This document shows, piece after piece, positions 36,001-44,085 of a stretch of 64,000 bases of DNA; within the stretch, counting starts at the first letter, position 1; every line of letters begins with the position of its first letter. The notes beneath the pieces are model-generated. The model searched no databases and had not been told where the DNA came from. It saw only the letters and a list, made by a program, of their open reading frames with translations. Both the position numbers and the translations under genes were made by a program. The stretch is from Paenibacillus antarcticus (GTDB lineage Bacteria > Bacillota > Bacilli > Paenibacillales > Paenibacillaceae), in the NCBI RefSeq assembly GCF_001637225.1, contig NZ_LVJI01000018.1:62001-126000 (forward strand). Direction: 5' to 3'.

Positions 36001-38663
36001 GGTGCTAAGCGTTTGGCATAAAAGCGATCTCCATCTTCTATTAGCTTTTGACTTCCTCCCCGACCATTCCACACAGTCCATGTCGATCTGTTACCACTTG
36101 CACCGTTTATCCCGATAGCCACCCAATCATCCGACCCACGGTATCTTGTTACGAGTGCAAAATTACCATTGTCATTTGCAGGCTGAAAGGTAAATTCCAC
36201 ATCACTATTTTTAAGTTCCGGAGCATTGTGATCAATGATGAATGCACTACTACTATTCACAAATTTAGCACCGTGATTTGTAGCGTCATAAGTCAGCGTA
36301 CCCATACCGGAAACTAGCTTGAGTTCATCTATGTTTGCGGAGAAATCCCGCACATAGTTGATTTGAGTATCGTTAGGCTTTGCCTGAACACTAAGCTCAA
36401 AATTCGTTTCAAAACCATCCGCAAATGCGAAGGTAAGTACCGCACCTCCTGCTTCTTTTACCGATGATACATATTCCTTTTTCAATGTGATCGTATTATT
36501 GCTAACGGAATAATCCGTATTCTCAGTGAGTTTCACATCATTAGCTTCGATACTTACAAGTGCGTTATTCGTCTGAGACAACGCAATAGGAACATCGTAA
36601 CTACCCGCCTCAGCGTAGAGCACGAACTTATTATCTGGAGTCAACGTTACTCTGTCATAGGCACCCACCACAATATTATCGACTTTCATCTTGCCCTGGC
36701 TACCGCCAGTGCCATATCCCCAAGCAATTAACCCTACCTGTCCTGCATTCATATCTGCCAGCTGTGCATGTTTCTGTGAGAATACCTGCGCACCATTCAC
36801 AAGTAAAGTGACTCGGTCACCAGCATACTCGATACGGACATGGATCTTATCTCCGTTTTTCCAACTCGGGCCAGTGATATTTGTTAGAACATCCTGTCCA
36901 TCCTTAAGAACTTTCCATGTCCCCACATCATAAGCTACGGCAGCATATTTACTAGCATTCTGCTGTCGGAACAAGAACCCGATCCGTCCATCGGACAAGT
37001 TGGTAGCATCCATTTCAATAAATCCATCTTGCACCAATGGAGCGCTTATCGCCATATAGGTGACTTTACTTTCGCTGTTGTCTTGTTTTGCAATCTTCAT
37101 ATAACCTGCATCACCCACACCGTCTATGAACTCTACAGTGCCATCTCCACCCACCTTTTGGAAGCCGCCTCGTTTGTTACGATCTGTAAAGGTGATTTTG
37201 TAATTTCCATGCTCATCCATCTCTGTTTCATGTAGGGCACCAGTAGTGATGTTATCAAATTTCGCAGTCCCCTGCGTAGCTCCAGTGCCATAGCCCCACA
37301 CACGAACACCTATTTTTCCTGCTCCCGTTTGAAGTCCTGGAACGTTACCCGAGTAAAGTTCAGTACCCGCTACAATTACGCGAATATTTTCTCCCTTATA
37401 CTCAATCCGAACACGAGTCTTTTTATTAAGAGGTAACCCAGCACCTTGAAACGTAATAGAATCATTACCATTGTTTAAGAACTTCCATCCTGTCCCAACA
37501 TCATAACCTACCCCAGCAAACTGAGATTCATTTTGATAACGGAACAACAATGCAATTCTACCTTCGGAAAGATTATTAACATCCATCTCGACAAAACCAT
37601 CACCTTGAGAAGGGGCATTCAGATCCGCAAACTGCGAGGCTCCGTTTGCTGTCAGTTGCATATTACCCGCATCGCCTGCACCATCTGTGAATATCATAGC
37701 ACCGTTTGCACCGGTTTTAGTCCAGCCGCCACGCGTTTTGGCATCGGTAAAGGATACCGTATAGTTGCCATTAGCGTCGGTCTCCACCACCGGAAGATCT
37801 GGCTGTGGAGGCAGACTCGACAGCTCCCCTACAGTAAAATTATCAATTTTGACGTTGGCCTGTGTAGCTCCTGTGTCATAACCCCAAAAGCGAACGCCAA
37901 TCTTGCCTGCTGCTAAGTCAAGCTGGGGGATATTCCCAGAGTAGCGCTCCACACCATCTATAAGAAGGCGAATATGCTCACCGCGGAACTCCACACGCAT
38001 GTTGGTTTTGACATTGGCTGCTGGTACCGCGCCCACGCCACTGATAGTACCCCAGCCATTTCCACTGTTGATACACCAACCCCACTTATCATCGTAGCTG
38101 ATACCGGCATAGCTATCCCCATTTTGGTAACGGAATAACAGGGCCATCCGCCCGCCGTTGTTGAGAGGAGTGATGTCCGCCTGAATAAAGCCGTCCTTCA
38201 TAATAGGTGCGGTATCGTCCATAACCACGGTATTACCGTTAGCCGCAAGTGTCATAAAGCCAGCGTCACCTACACCATCCGTAAACGTCATCATGCCGTT
38301 ACCTGTAGCTTTCTTCCAACCACCACGGGTGCTTTCATCCGTGAACGATACCGTATAATTACCGTTAACCTCGGCTTCCGACACAGGATCAATTGCTGCA
38401 GCATTAGCAGGGACGATCTCCGTCTCGGGATCAATTGCTGTAGCGTTGTCAGGGTCGGTTTCTAGCCCTGGATCAATTTCCGTAGCGTTATCAGCACTGC
38501 TACCCCTCCCCGGTGCCTCGATTGGAAGTTCTGTCGACCCAACCATGTCTGTATCTGCCGATACTGCACCTATCGGTATGCCAGTCAACATACTAACGGA
38601 TAGAAATATGGATAGTAACTGCTTGAATCTAATCACTTTCTTCAATTCCTTCGCCCCCATCAT
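30099..38663 (-). CDS. Giant S-layer-anchored endo-alpha-N-acetylgalactosaminidase (GH101)
   Basis: 2,854 aa. It should release Gal-beta-1,3-GalNAc from Ser/Thr of mucin-type glycoproteins outside the cell. Order: signal peptide; a degenerate repeat DNATxIDP (about 57-93); three related lectin-like modules (98-285, 290-475, 480-680, each with GNYTVSFTD/GGW/DGVGDAG blocks) and a fourth, more distant one (775-930); the GH101 core (about 965-1640) with candidate nucleophile Asp1367 in YVDVYF and acid/base Glu1393 in ATEYP; carbohydrate-binding region; FIVAR-type helices (about 1925-2125); beta repeats; three S-layer homology domains (about 2665-2854). The ATG pair at 38663 has a weak ribosome site; GTG 38636, with AAGGA ten bases ahead, may be the real start. 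Regulated with the TCS and ABC genes (see cre-like sites). Confidence 0.92.
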   Translation of the reverse strand: MMGAKELKKVIRFKQLLSIFLSVSMLTGIPIGAVSADTDMVGSTELPIEAPGRGSSADNATEIDPGLETDPDNATAIDPETEIVPANAAAIDPVSEAEVNGNYTVSFTDESTRGGWKKATGNGMMTFTDGVGDAGFMTLAANGNTVVMDDTAPIMKDGFIQADITPLNNGGRMALLFRYQNGDSYAGISYDDKWGWCINSGNGWGTISGVGAVPAANVKTNMRVEFRGEHIRLLIDGVERYSGNIPQLDLAAGKIGVRFWGYDTGATQANVKIDNFTVGELSSLPPQPDLPVVETDANGNYTVSFTDAKTRGGWTKTGANGAMIFTDGAGDAGNMQLTANGASQFADLNAPSQGDGFVEMDVNNLSEGRIALLFRYQNESQFAGVGYDVGTGWKFLNNGNDSITFQGAGLPLNKKTRVRIEYKGENIRVIVAGTELYSGNVPGLQTGAGKIGVRVWGYGTGATQGTAKFDNITTGALHETEMDEHGNYKITFTDRNKRGGFQKVGGDGTVEFIDGVGDAGYMKIAKQDNSESKVTYMAISAPLVQDGFIEMDATNLSDGRIGFLFRQQNASKYAAVAYDVGTWKVLKDGQDVLTNITGPSWKNGDKIHVRIEYAGDRVTLLVNGAQVFSQKHAQLADMNAGQVGLIAWGYGTGGSQGKMKVDNIVVGAYDRVTLTPDNKFVLYAEAGSYDVPIALSQTNNALVSIEANDVKLTENTDYSVSNNTITLKKEYVSSVKEAGGAVLTFAFADGFETNFELSVQAKPNDTQINYVRDFSANIDELKLVSGMGTLTYDATNHGAKFVNSSSAFIIDHNAPELKNSDVEFTFQPANDNGNFALVTRYRGSDDWVAIGINGASGNRSTWTVWNGRGGSQKLIEDGDRFYAKRLAPYTVRIRVVEKVLTIWVDGGEVYSGEVDLLTGAAGKAGIRLTGGAGALITNLSITSADLPAMEEDPGDARTIQSGDLVVNMDSLFPRVIDYKLNSTSVTMKGQERPYYVVELNNKEYRPQVTADFTSDTASYHMTVEIEPSKTVTFDVIFTVVNNVLQMKITNIKDTMNPIYSFNFPRHSLVSLSNEQPGAELRENRYGNADGSNYTESIVDLKGQREHNAYATSAIVVISDENIAATINNGSINNRRGIAYQTFQVGSHYSTGLWSNGYQYRGLDNKVIEEPWVKVAITGDRNQDGKVDFQDGAIARRDDVLKDGETADMQHSSAVMSSLNTIAMDVGSAAQYPFLRILDNIKKVSLGTDSFPQNIVIKGYNGQGHDSNNGDFTNYNQAAGGLNDFNVLLEKAQQYNTTIGIHINQTETYPESITFGKLATKIGGWPWYDVASQIVRENDILDTDNGMIARLDQLNQDTKGNLSLIYVDVYFGSRWPMYSIIDKINSMGMAIATEYPREMDTHSVWAHHVGGEFNNAGSLVRFVNHTRQDVFGSSSLFRSSGDRNNLGINGWQTSYNYASTIEQFFTQVLPNRYLVQFPIMQFDTENRAVLGEKLEIVTEYNNGKNTIRKDNHLIADGNLIFIPWDVKTEEKIYHWNPNGGASTWTLPASWNGYDSVVMYELSDHGRSTPVDVSLDGAHKVTIHAKAKTGYVIYPKSKAPDVTDMAAYSWSEGSLVKDMGFDSFTPEYAWKFSSSAGTKDHVKFENNNRGNTYLTVRGVNDATITQEIKGLEPGKTYAASIWAEVSNGRTATLAVRLPNGTEVSNEMDRSNIIYGLHHTDKYKRNIQRMKVHFTATTEGTATLILKAAVGADASSYVLFDDARIVLNAQSDQKGHYLYEDFENVDEGYGVFLATESDQTHLAESNAPHTFDTIDGRYSLKTRGGDYLRTAPYTLRLKPNTRYEAGLDYRASTNGAFTVAVKSDKAQEAGDTTNAKLASEVAGSNTSWGKGSIRLSFTTGPHDDYYIDITKGNASEYSVDNFYVDEFLIIDRTILQNLYDANKDLIAEKYTAESYATLTAQLIEAKTILDKAEVSEEEIISAYDALKAAQDALIAYAEAEDISRLQLVINEMKALPAGEYKHDEKWTVFQGIINEADTMTRKDKVTVPEVNAMINQLFVAKNELSSLVNKSELQKLYDISNTISSNDVVDGKELQDFLMARTTAKTVIETSGQTQEQVDAAFKELQESYSKIVPKKEATIWTTLENTNSFAALAQPDWFENCAQADALAAAIAAANKATTWKEVNDAISDLNAALDSRKESDILIADNMIGGTLEQDRNTAKAGDIVTLTAHPSEGGHIVEVIVTSNGVPLEVTRGLDGNYTFRMPGNDVTVSAKFNNETPVNMFIISGTLKRISDINVSSAVQGWTVKVMNGKTQLGDEVITDVDGAFAIKGIPNGTYNLVVSNGNQILTSYIKVAGANKEVHVTIPNATLSNMVEIQNGAPNIVVDGLNNQFTQEEIDAAKVPNNSIAIKLSVAIEEGNIADIQKIIAAATQKDITMFINLNLIKQVTTGGNAESAINMPNALQPITIYIPLTKAQQGKSGYVIYRVHNGQVEMITTDEVDGEKIVVMGDTIALTTKKFSTYAIGYDSAAGPSNPGTNPDSNPDHNSTVVPDTHYAIQVKQSEGGTISPKSANIIKGGSITFTITPDDRYQIVDVLVDGKSVGPVTTFTFSKVNAKHIIEAKFALQSIGIPYYEKDGRIIYIGFSADVNGKLKYISPDGVEVRFGENKKSFSDIGESWALKNIAFVTERELFQGTSKDKFSPQLNMTRGMFVTVIGRLYESSYGAIKVAPITFSDVSTDAFYASYAAWALENGIVSGVGNDQFVPNREITREEMAKIIFNFSKFLQNAPEVTSAIKLDYADVANISDYAREAVMYATLHNMMQGRNNNQFDPKGIANRAEVAAVIQRFVESMLKG

Positions 38664-38674
38664 TCAAATCTTAA

Positions 38675-38690
38675 TTGTAATCGCTTTCAA
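38675..38690. promoter_or_regulatory. cre-like site upstream of GH101
   Basis: TTGTAATCGCTTTCAA; on the minus strand TGAAAGCGATTACA, one mismatch to the CcpA cre consensus TGWAARCGYTWNCW. It lies about 12 bases before the annotated GH101 start, inside the leader. Confidence 0.55.
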
Positions 38691-38816
38691 CAGGAAGCAT
38701 TCTTCCTGTAATTTCTACAATACATGTGGACATAGATAACTTTTATTGTGGTATTTCCAAAAAAATATTAATCTTTGAATCTATCAACCCGTTCTTTAGC
38801 TATTCCTCCTTTAATA

Positions 38817-38830
38817 TGAAAGCGTTATTA
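38817..38830. promoter_or_regulatory. cre-like site in the GH101 promoter
   Basis: TGAAAGCGTTATTA, one mismatch to TGWAARCGYTWNCW. On the minus strand it sits just downstream of a TATAAT/TATAGT box, where a bound repressor would block transcription of GH101. Confidence 0.6.
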
Positions 38831-39179
38831 ATTGATACTATAATTATAGAAAATCTTCCTTTTGCAATACATCAATAAAACAAACATTTATATGGATAAT
38901 ATTACCTTGATGTGTGTAATTACATTATTTGTTATTGCATTAGGCTTTCAATTATTAATTTTTTCTTCAATTCACATGACCCTATAGACAATTTTATTAT
39001 CTTTATGGATTATCCTATCCAGGTGTTTCATGTACATGTGAGACGAATGATTAGGCTAACAAAGTAAAAACAGCCCATCCTATGACGAGGAACGAGCTAT
39101 CTTCTTTGATCTTCCAAACACTTTTACTTTTACCATTTCAGAGTTTTATGTCTTATGTAAATATTTTCCCTCCTACTAG

Positions 39180-39193
39180 TGAAAGCGTTATCA
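39180..39193. promoter_or_regulatory. cre site in the two-component promoter
   Basis: TGAAAGCGTTATCA matches the CcpA consensus at every position and overlaps the expected -35 region of a promoter whose -10 is TATAAT at 39202-39207. Catabolite repression is inferred. Confidence 0.7.
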
Positions 39194-39254
39194 AATAATG
39201 CTATAATCATACATATTGCTTTCATAAAAGCTTAACGAGTTAAGGGGGCCATCT

Positions 39255-41006
39255 ATGTTACGCAAATTCAAAATACAGCATCGATTGATTGGAACCTTCT
39301 TAATCGTTTCGGTTCTTCCGATCTTCTTTCTGGGATATTATGCATATCATCTTTATTCAGAATCCATCAGTGACAAGCTCAGTAAATCTACCTTTCAAGC
39401 CTTAACATTAGTCAATATCAATTTACTTGCAGAACTTCAGAACTATCAGTATCTCATTGGATCGATATCCACAAATGAATTTGTACAAGAGAACTTGTCA
39501 AAGGAAAATGCTGAGCAAAAGGATCCTGAGAATGCCAAAGAAGCAGCAATGGATGCTATCTTTAGAACCATTTTCCCATCACATGCTGTGAACGTAAGTA
39601 TATTTGATACGGACCATCGTCTTTTTTATGAACTTGGATTTGATCCAATCGATAATCAAGCCCTAAATAAGGCGATGAGCGATGTGGATACGAATGCTCC
39701 TTATGATGGCCTGACATATGTCAAGACCATTCGATCATACGATACCATTGCTCTGGGACGAAAAATACATGCACTGAATGACATCTCAACCCAGTTAGGC
39801 TATGCTTTTGTATTCATCAAAGATGATTTATTCTCAGAGAACATTCTATCCAATGTTGATTTAGGGACTGGCACTAAGCTAATGATTATGGGGCGAGATG
39901 GGACCGTGTTATCAGCCAACGAAAAGGAGATTCCTTTAGGATCTCCGTACATAGACCCTGAACTTATCAATCAAATTAAGGATCACCAAGGGCAAGACAG
40001 TCAATCTTTTTCTGGACAGGTTAATAACACAGATCAACAAATTTCTTACATATATAATGAACAAATTGGCTGGTATCTTATTTCAATGATGCCCTTTTCC
40101 TACATTAATTCAGAAACAAGTAAGATCACCATCAGTATGTCAGTCATCATCGTGCTTATCGTTATATGTTGTATTGTGATCATTTCTTATATGAATAACA
40201 GCATTGTAAGACCTATAAAGGGGATTATTACCTTTAGTAATCAAATATCAAATGGAAAATTCTCTAATCGTATTCAAGATGATAATGAGGATGAAATGGG
40301 CGTGCTTTCTCGCAAAATTAATAGTATGGTTGGTGAAATTGAACATCTAATACATAATCAGAAACTGGATCAAAAGCGTAAACGAGAGTTAGAACTACAA
40401 ATGCTTCAATCCCAAATCAATCCGCATTTTCTGTTTAATACCCTTAACACACTGCGATGGCTCGCAATTATTAATCAAGTGCCCGTTTTAAGTAACGGTA
40501 TCAGCTCTTTATCAGAGTTACTTCGTAGTACCATCTTAGACCGTAATGAGGAAATTACGATTGAACAAGAGTTACATAATTTATCGAACTATTTTGAAAT
40601 ACAAAAAATTCGCTATGCGGATAGTTTTCAAGTTGAATATGATATTAATGATGAACTAGTCCATTGCTTAATTCCCAAATTGATTCTGCAACCTGTTGCT
40701 GAGAATGCAATTATTCATGGATTATCCGAACATGGTAAATCTATCAAGATAAAGATTAAAGTTCAGCAAAGAGATCAATTCATTGATATTGAAATCACTG
40801 ACAATGGTAAAGGATTTGATACAAATACTTCAAAAAATTCTGACAATAACAAAAAGCTATCCGGCATCGGGATAACGAATGTTGATGAACGAATTAAAAT
40901 CTATTATGGAGAAGAATACGGATTATTTATTACAAGTGTTATTGGTGATGGCACATGCTGTAAAATCATCATTCCATACGAAGGTCAACTTAAACAAGGA
41001 GGCTAG
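39255..41006 (+). CDS. Sensor histidine kinase, YesM type
   Basis: 583 aa. A membrane segment at residues 13-32, an extracellular sensing domain of about 250 residues, a second membrane segment near 293-315, a HAMP linker (SIVRPIKGIITFSNQISNGKFSNRI), the PF06580 kinase motif QSQINPHFLFNTLNTLRW with the phosphorylated histidine at residue 391, and a C-terminal ATPase domain (AENAIIHGL, ITDNGKGF, GIGITNVDERI). YesM/YesN pairs sense oligosaccharides and switch on nearby sugar genes. With GH101 and GH112 on both sides, galacto-N-biose or a mucin glycan is the probable signal. It is followed after five bases by its regulator. Confidence 0.93.
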   Translation: MLRKFKIQHRLIGTFLIVSVLPIFFLGYYAYHLYSESISDKLSKSTFQALTLVNINLLAELQNYQYLIGSISTNEFVQENLSKENAEQKDPENAKEAAMDAIFRTIFPSHAVNVSIFDTDHRLFYELGFDPIDNQALNKAMSDVDTNAPYDGLTYVKTIRSYDTIALGRKIHALNDISTQLGYAFVFIKDDLFSENILSNVDLGTGTKLMIMGRDGTVLSANEKEIPLGSPYIDPELINQIKDHQGQDSQSFSGQVNNTDQQISYIYNEQIGWYLISMMPFSYINSETSKITISMSVIIVLIVICCIVIISYMNNSIVRPIKGIITFSNQISNGKFSNRIQDDNEDEMGVLSRKINSMVGEIEHLIHNQKLDQKRKRELELQMLQSQINPHFLFNTLNTLRWLAIINQVPVLSNGISSLSELLRSTILDRNEEITIEQELHNLSNYFEIQKIRYADSFQVEYDINDELVHCLIPKLILQPVAENAIIHGLSEHGKSIKIKIKVQQRDQFIDIEITDNGKGFDTNTSKNSDNNKKLSGIGITNVDERIKIYYGEEYGLFITSVIGDGTCCKIIIPYEGQLKQGG

Positions 41007-41011
41007 TCTTT

Positions 41012-42610
41012 ATGTTTAATGTATTACTTGTAGATGATGAACCGATTGTAAAAATAGCACTACGAACGATGATTGCTTGGGATGATCTCGGATTTCCTAT
41101 ATGCGGTACTGCCTCCGATGGGATAGAGGCCTTAGCTTTGGTTGAGAAATTAAAGCCTGATATTATTATTACGGACCTAAAGATGCCCAATATGGACGGT
41201 CTTCAATTCATCAAGGAGTTAAATAAATTTAAATATCATGGAAAGATCATTGTAGCAAGCAATTTTGGTGATTATGAGCTTGTACGTGAAGCATTACTGC
41301 TTGGGGCAGTTGACTATATGTTAAAAATCAGCATAAAAACCGAAGATCTTATTGCACAACTTCATAAGACAGCTAGCCTCCTTCAGGAACAACAGCATAC
41401 ATTACAAGAACAGGAAGCTCGAGATCAATTTATGCAAAGTAATCTTAAAAGTGTAAAAAATAGCGTTTTGAAAGAATATTTCACAGATACATCTTTTGAT
41501 CTACATCATTTCTTGCACAATAAACCGATTGTATTGAATTTGACGGATACCCCCATTTATCTATTCTATATCACCTTTGAGCTAGACATTTCAGCAGAAC
41601 AAGATGAGAAGACGGACATTTCCATTGCATTTATCGAGAATATGATTCTTGACCTAGTAGAGGCAGGAAATGATATTGAAGTTTTTCAAGTGGAAGCAAC
41701 CGGCATCATCGCCTTAATCTCAGAACAGCAGCTAAATAAACATCAAATCAAACCTATGGACTTCATCAATAAAATCAGCAAATTAATTAAGATGTATATT
41801 TCAATAGAACCAACTATTGTATATTCTCATGAGACTATTGGTTATGTGGAAGCAAGGGATACATACTGGGCATGTAAAGATGCCCTACATATTAATTTTT
41901 ACGATCATCATCCGGTTATTTGCGTGGATGAAATCAAGTTCAAGGAAGACACAATGCATACCAATTACGTTGATTACTCTATTTCAATGATTAAGCATTG
42001 GCAGCAATATGATAAGGAGTCGATCATCGATAACTTAGAAGCATTTATTCAGGAGTGCAGGCATAATAACATTCATCCAGATGTTGTTAAAACGTTCATC
42101 TTTAAATGTCTAGATTATTTGCCGTTATATGAGAATAAGATCCGAATCGATGATCCAGAGCAATATGAGTACCGTAAAAAGGGTTTACTTTATTGTAAAA
42201 ACATTGAATTATTTACAGTTAATGCTATACAAACTTTTCAGTGTTTAAGCTTACGAACTGATATGTCTGACACTCCTGTATTCAAGAAAGAAGTACTAGA
42301 TGTCATTAACTATATAGAGTCACATTATCAAGATAAGATCACCTTAGAAATGATTTCGAGTTACACTAATTTCAGTGAAAACTATTTATGTCGTATGTTT
42401 AAGGAACAAGTTGGCACAAGCCTGTTCAGCTACATCAATAATTTAAGAATGATTAAAGCCGCTGAATTAATTATACAAGGTCGTATCTATATCAAGGAAG
42501 TCTCTTCTCTAGTCGGTATTAGTGACCAATTCTACTTTAATCGATTATTTAAAAAGCATTTTGGTATGTCTCCTACGGAGTATAAAGCTCAACAATTACA
42601 AATATATTAA
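41012..42610 (+). CDS. Response regulator with AraC-type DNA-binding domain, YesN type
   Basis: 532 aa. N-terminal receiver domain LLVDDEPIVKIALRTMIAW with the phospho-acceptor Asp55 in IIITDLKMPNMDG; a central region of about 280 residues; and a C-terminal AraC helix-turn-helix pair (ITLEMISSYTNFSENYLCRMFKEQVG and VSSLVGISDQFYFNRLFKKHFGMSPTEYK). Co-transcribed with the kinase, it probably activates the ABC/GH112 operon and GH101. A very strong terminator follows. Confidence 0.93.
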   Translation: MFNVLLVDDEPIVKIALRTMIAWDDLGFPICGTASDGIEALALVEKLKPDIIITDLKMPNMDGLQFIKELNKFKYHGKIIVASNFGDYELVREALLLGAVDYMLKISIKTEDLIAQLHKTASLLQEQQHTLQEQEARDQFMQSNLKSVKNSVLKEYFTDTSFDLHHFLHNKPIVLNLTDTPIYLFYITFELDISAEQDEKTDISIAFIENMILDLVEAGNDIEVFQVEATGIIALISEQQLNKHQIKPMDFINKISKLIKMYISIEPTIVYSHETIGYVEARDTYWACKDALHINFYDHHPVICVDEIKFKEDTMHTNYVDYSISMIKHWQQYDKESIIDNLEAFIQECRHNNIHPDVVKTFIFKCLDYLPLYENKIRIDDPEQYEYRKKGLLYCKNIELFTVNAIQTFQCLSLRTDMSDTPVFKKEVLDVINYIESHYQDKITLEMISSYTNFSENYLCRMFKEQVGTSLFSYINNLRMIKAAELIIQGRIYIKEVSSLVGISDQFYFNRLFKKHFGMSPTEYKAQQLQIY

Positions 42611-42615
42611 AAACA

Positions 42616-42658
42616 AATGAAGAGGGCTGTCCCGAACTTGGGGACAGCCCTCTTCATT
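42616..42658. terminator. Strong bidirectional terminator
   Basis: An 18-bp perfect stem (42616-42633 with 42641-42658; core GAGGGCTGTCCC) around a seven-base loop, between the converging regulator and binding-protein genes. Confidence 0.9.
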
Positions 42659-42663
42659 GTATT

Positions 42664-44085
42664 TCATTGTTTATTTGCTGCCATCTCAGATTGAATCTGA
42701 GTAAATGAATTCTCGACACTATCCATCCATTGATCCGTTGTCATCTTACCCGTCATAATTGGGGTAATTGCATTCTTAAATAATTCAGTCCTAATATCAC
42801 TCTTAGACCCTTTAGGAATGGCTTTCCAATCTTGTACAATGGACGTTGCGCCATCATACGCACTGAACATTTCATATACACCAGGTGTTAAGTAAGGCTT
42901 CGAAAGTTCTTTAGCGTCCTTTAGCGCAAATACACCATTGGATTTTTCAGCAAATAATTTGACAGATTGGTTTGTGTATAGAAACTTCAAGAATTCCTTT
43001 GCAAGTTCTGGATTCTTAGCTCTTACTGGAATTGAGAATTGTTCATAACTTGTAAGGATATAGCGCTTATCACCCTTATTAAATACTGGAACAGGAATCA
43101 TGCCAAATTCGAAGCCCTCTTCTCTAGGGAAATTCTTCATTTCATTCTCCATCCATGTTCCATTAACAATAAATATTGCTTTACCAAGCATCATATCCGT
43201 TTGTGATTGTGTATGATTCAAATCAACTGTACCATCCATTAAATACCCTTCCGCACCAATCTTCGCGAAAATATCAAGTACCTTTTTTACCGCATCCGTT
43301 TTAAAAGAGCCTGGTTCGTATGCAAAAATCTTTTTTAAATGATCAATGCCTGCGGCGTTAGCTAATGAAGGGTACATAATCTCTTCCAAATAATTAGGAT
43401 AAATGCCTTGGTAAGTAAATAATGCTCTTTTTGTTTTTCCACCATTTTTGTCGGCTAGAAAATTTTCTTCTTTCTTCAGTTCCTCACCCAATGCGAAGAA
43501 GTCATCCCACGTTTCTGGTAACTTCCATCCTTTCTCCCGGAACAATTTTTTATTGTAGATCAACCCCAAAGGACCCGCATTAAATGGAGCCAAATAAATT
43601 TTCCCATCCTGATATGGAGAAAACCGTGTGTTTTCTAACATGCCAGGGAGTACCCTATCCTTCAGTAATTGATCCTTATCCAATGCTTTACTTTCAAATA
43701 CGTCACTAATATCTTGCAAGCCCTTTTCCTTAACTAAAGAGGTTATTAATCCACTTTGCTCTGTATCTAGTACGACAAGAAAATCTGGCGGATTACCTGC
43801 TACGAATTGAGGTCTAACCACATCTCCAATTCTAGGACTGTTTGTCATGTTAACTTTTACTCCTGGATACGCTGATTCAAACTCACTCACGATTTCATCC
43901 CAGTATTCAGGTCCGTATCCACCTTGGAATACGGCTATATTCAATTCCTTGTGCTTAAAGTCATTTGAAGATTTTGTTCCCGGTAGTGGACTAACTGTAT
44001 CGGTTGAAGTGGAATCCTTACTTAAACCAATGGCGCTTGATATCAATATCACAGCTAGTAAAAATAAGCTAGCATATCTCTTCAT
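42664..44085 (-). CDS. Extracellular sugar-binding protein lacking the lipobox cysteine
   Basis: 473 aa from ATG 44085, preceded by GGAGTGG. Family 1 solute-binding fold: LNIAVFQGGYGPEYWDEIVSEFESAYPGVKV at the start of the mature part and NGTWMENEMKNFPREEGFEFGMIPVP near residue 290. The signal sequence LFLLAVILISSAIGLSKDS has the shape of a lipoprotein signal, but leucine stands where cysteine is expected, so it may be released or held by an uncleaved signal anchor. It resembles the binding protein at 44435 over its length and diverges from it, separated by the control region. It may be a second receptor for the importer or a sensor partner for the kinase. Confidence 0.85.
   Translation of the reverse strand: MKRYASLFLLAVILISSAIGLSKDSTSTDTVSPLPGTKSSNDFKHKELNIAVFQGGYGPEYWDEIVSEFESAYPGVKVNMTNSPRIGDVVRPQFVAGNPPDFLVVLDTEQSGLITSLVKEKGLQDISDVFESKALDKDQLLKDRVLPGMLENTRFSPYQDGKIYLAPFNAGPLGLIYNKKLFREKGWKLPETWDDFFALGEELKKEENFLADKNGGKTKRALFTYQGIYPNYLEEIMYPSLANAAGIDHLKKIFAYEPGSFKTDAVKKVLDIFAKIGAEGYLMDGTVDLNHTQSQTDMMLGKAIFIVNGTWMENEMKNFPREEGFEFGMIPVPVFNKGDKRYILTSYEQFSIPVRAKNPELAKEFLKFLYTNQSVKLFAEKSNGVFALKDAKELSKPYLTPGVYEMFSAYDGATSIVQDWKAIPKGSKSDIRTELFKNAITPIMTGKMTTDQWMDSVENSFTQIQSEMAANKQ

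Larger units (their letters stand above)
38691..39254. other. Control region between GH101 and the two-component genes
   Basis: No convincing gene. It is very AT-rich and holds two further cre-like sites, a TATAAT-like box on each strand (minus: TATAAT/TATAGT near 38840; plus: TATAAT 39202-39207), a CATGTACATG palindrome near 39029, and an orphan terminator-like hairpin near 39072-39100 whose T tract (CTGTTTTTAC) is on the minus strand, though no minus-strand gene precedes it. Confidence 0.5.

Noticed and set aside
31933..36933. Several 80-120-aa plus-strand ORFs inside the GH101 gene
   Set aside because: They are antisense to a gene with clear domain structure throughout and have no ribosome sites or recognisable motifs.
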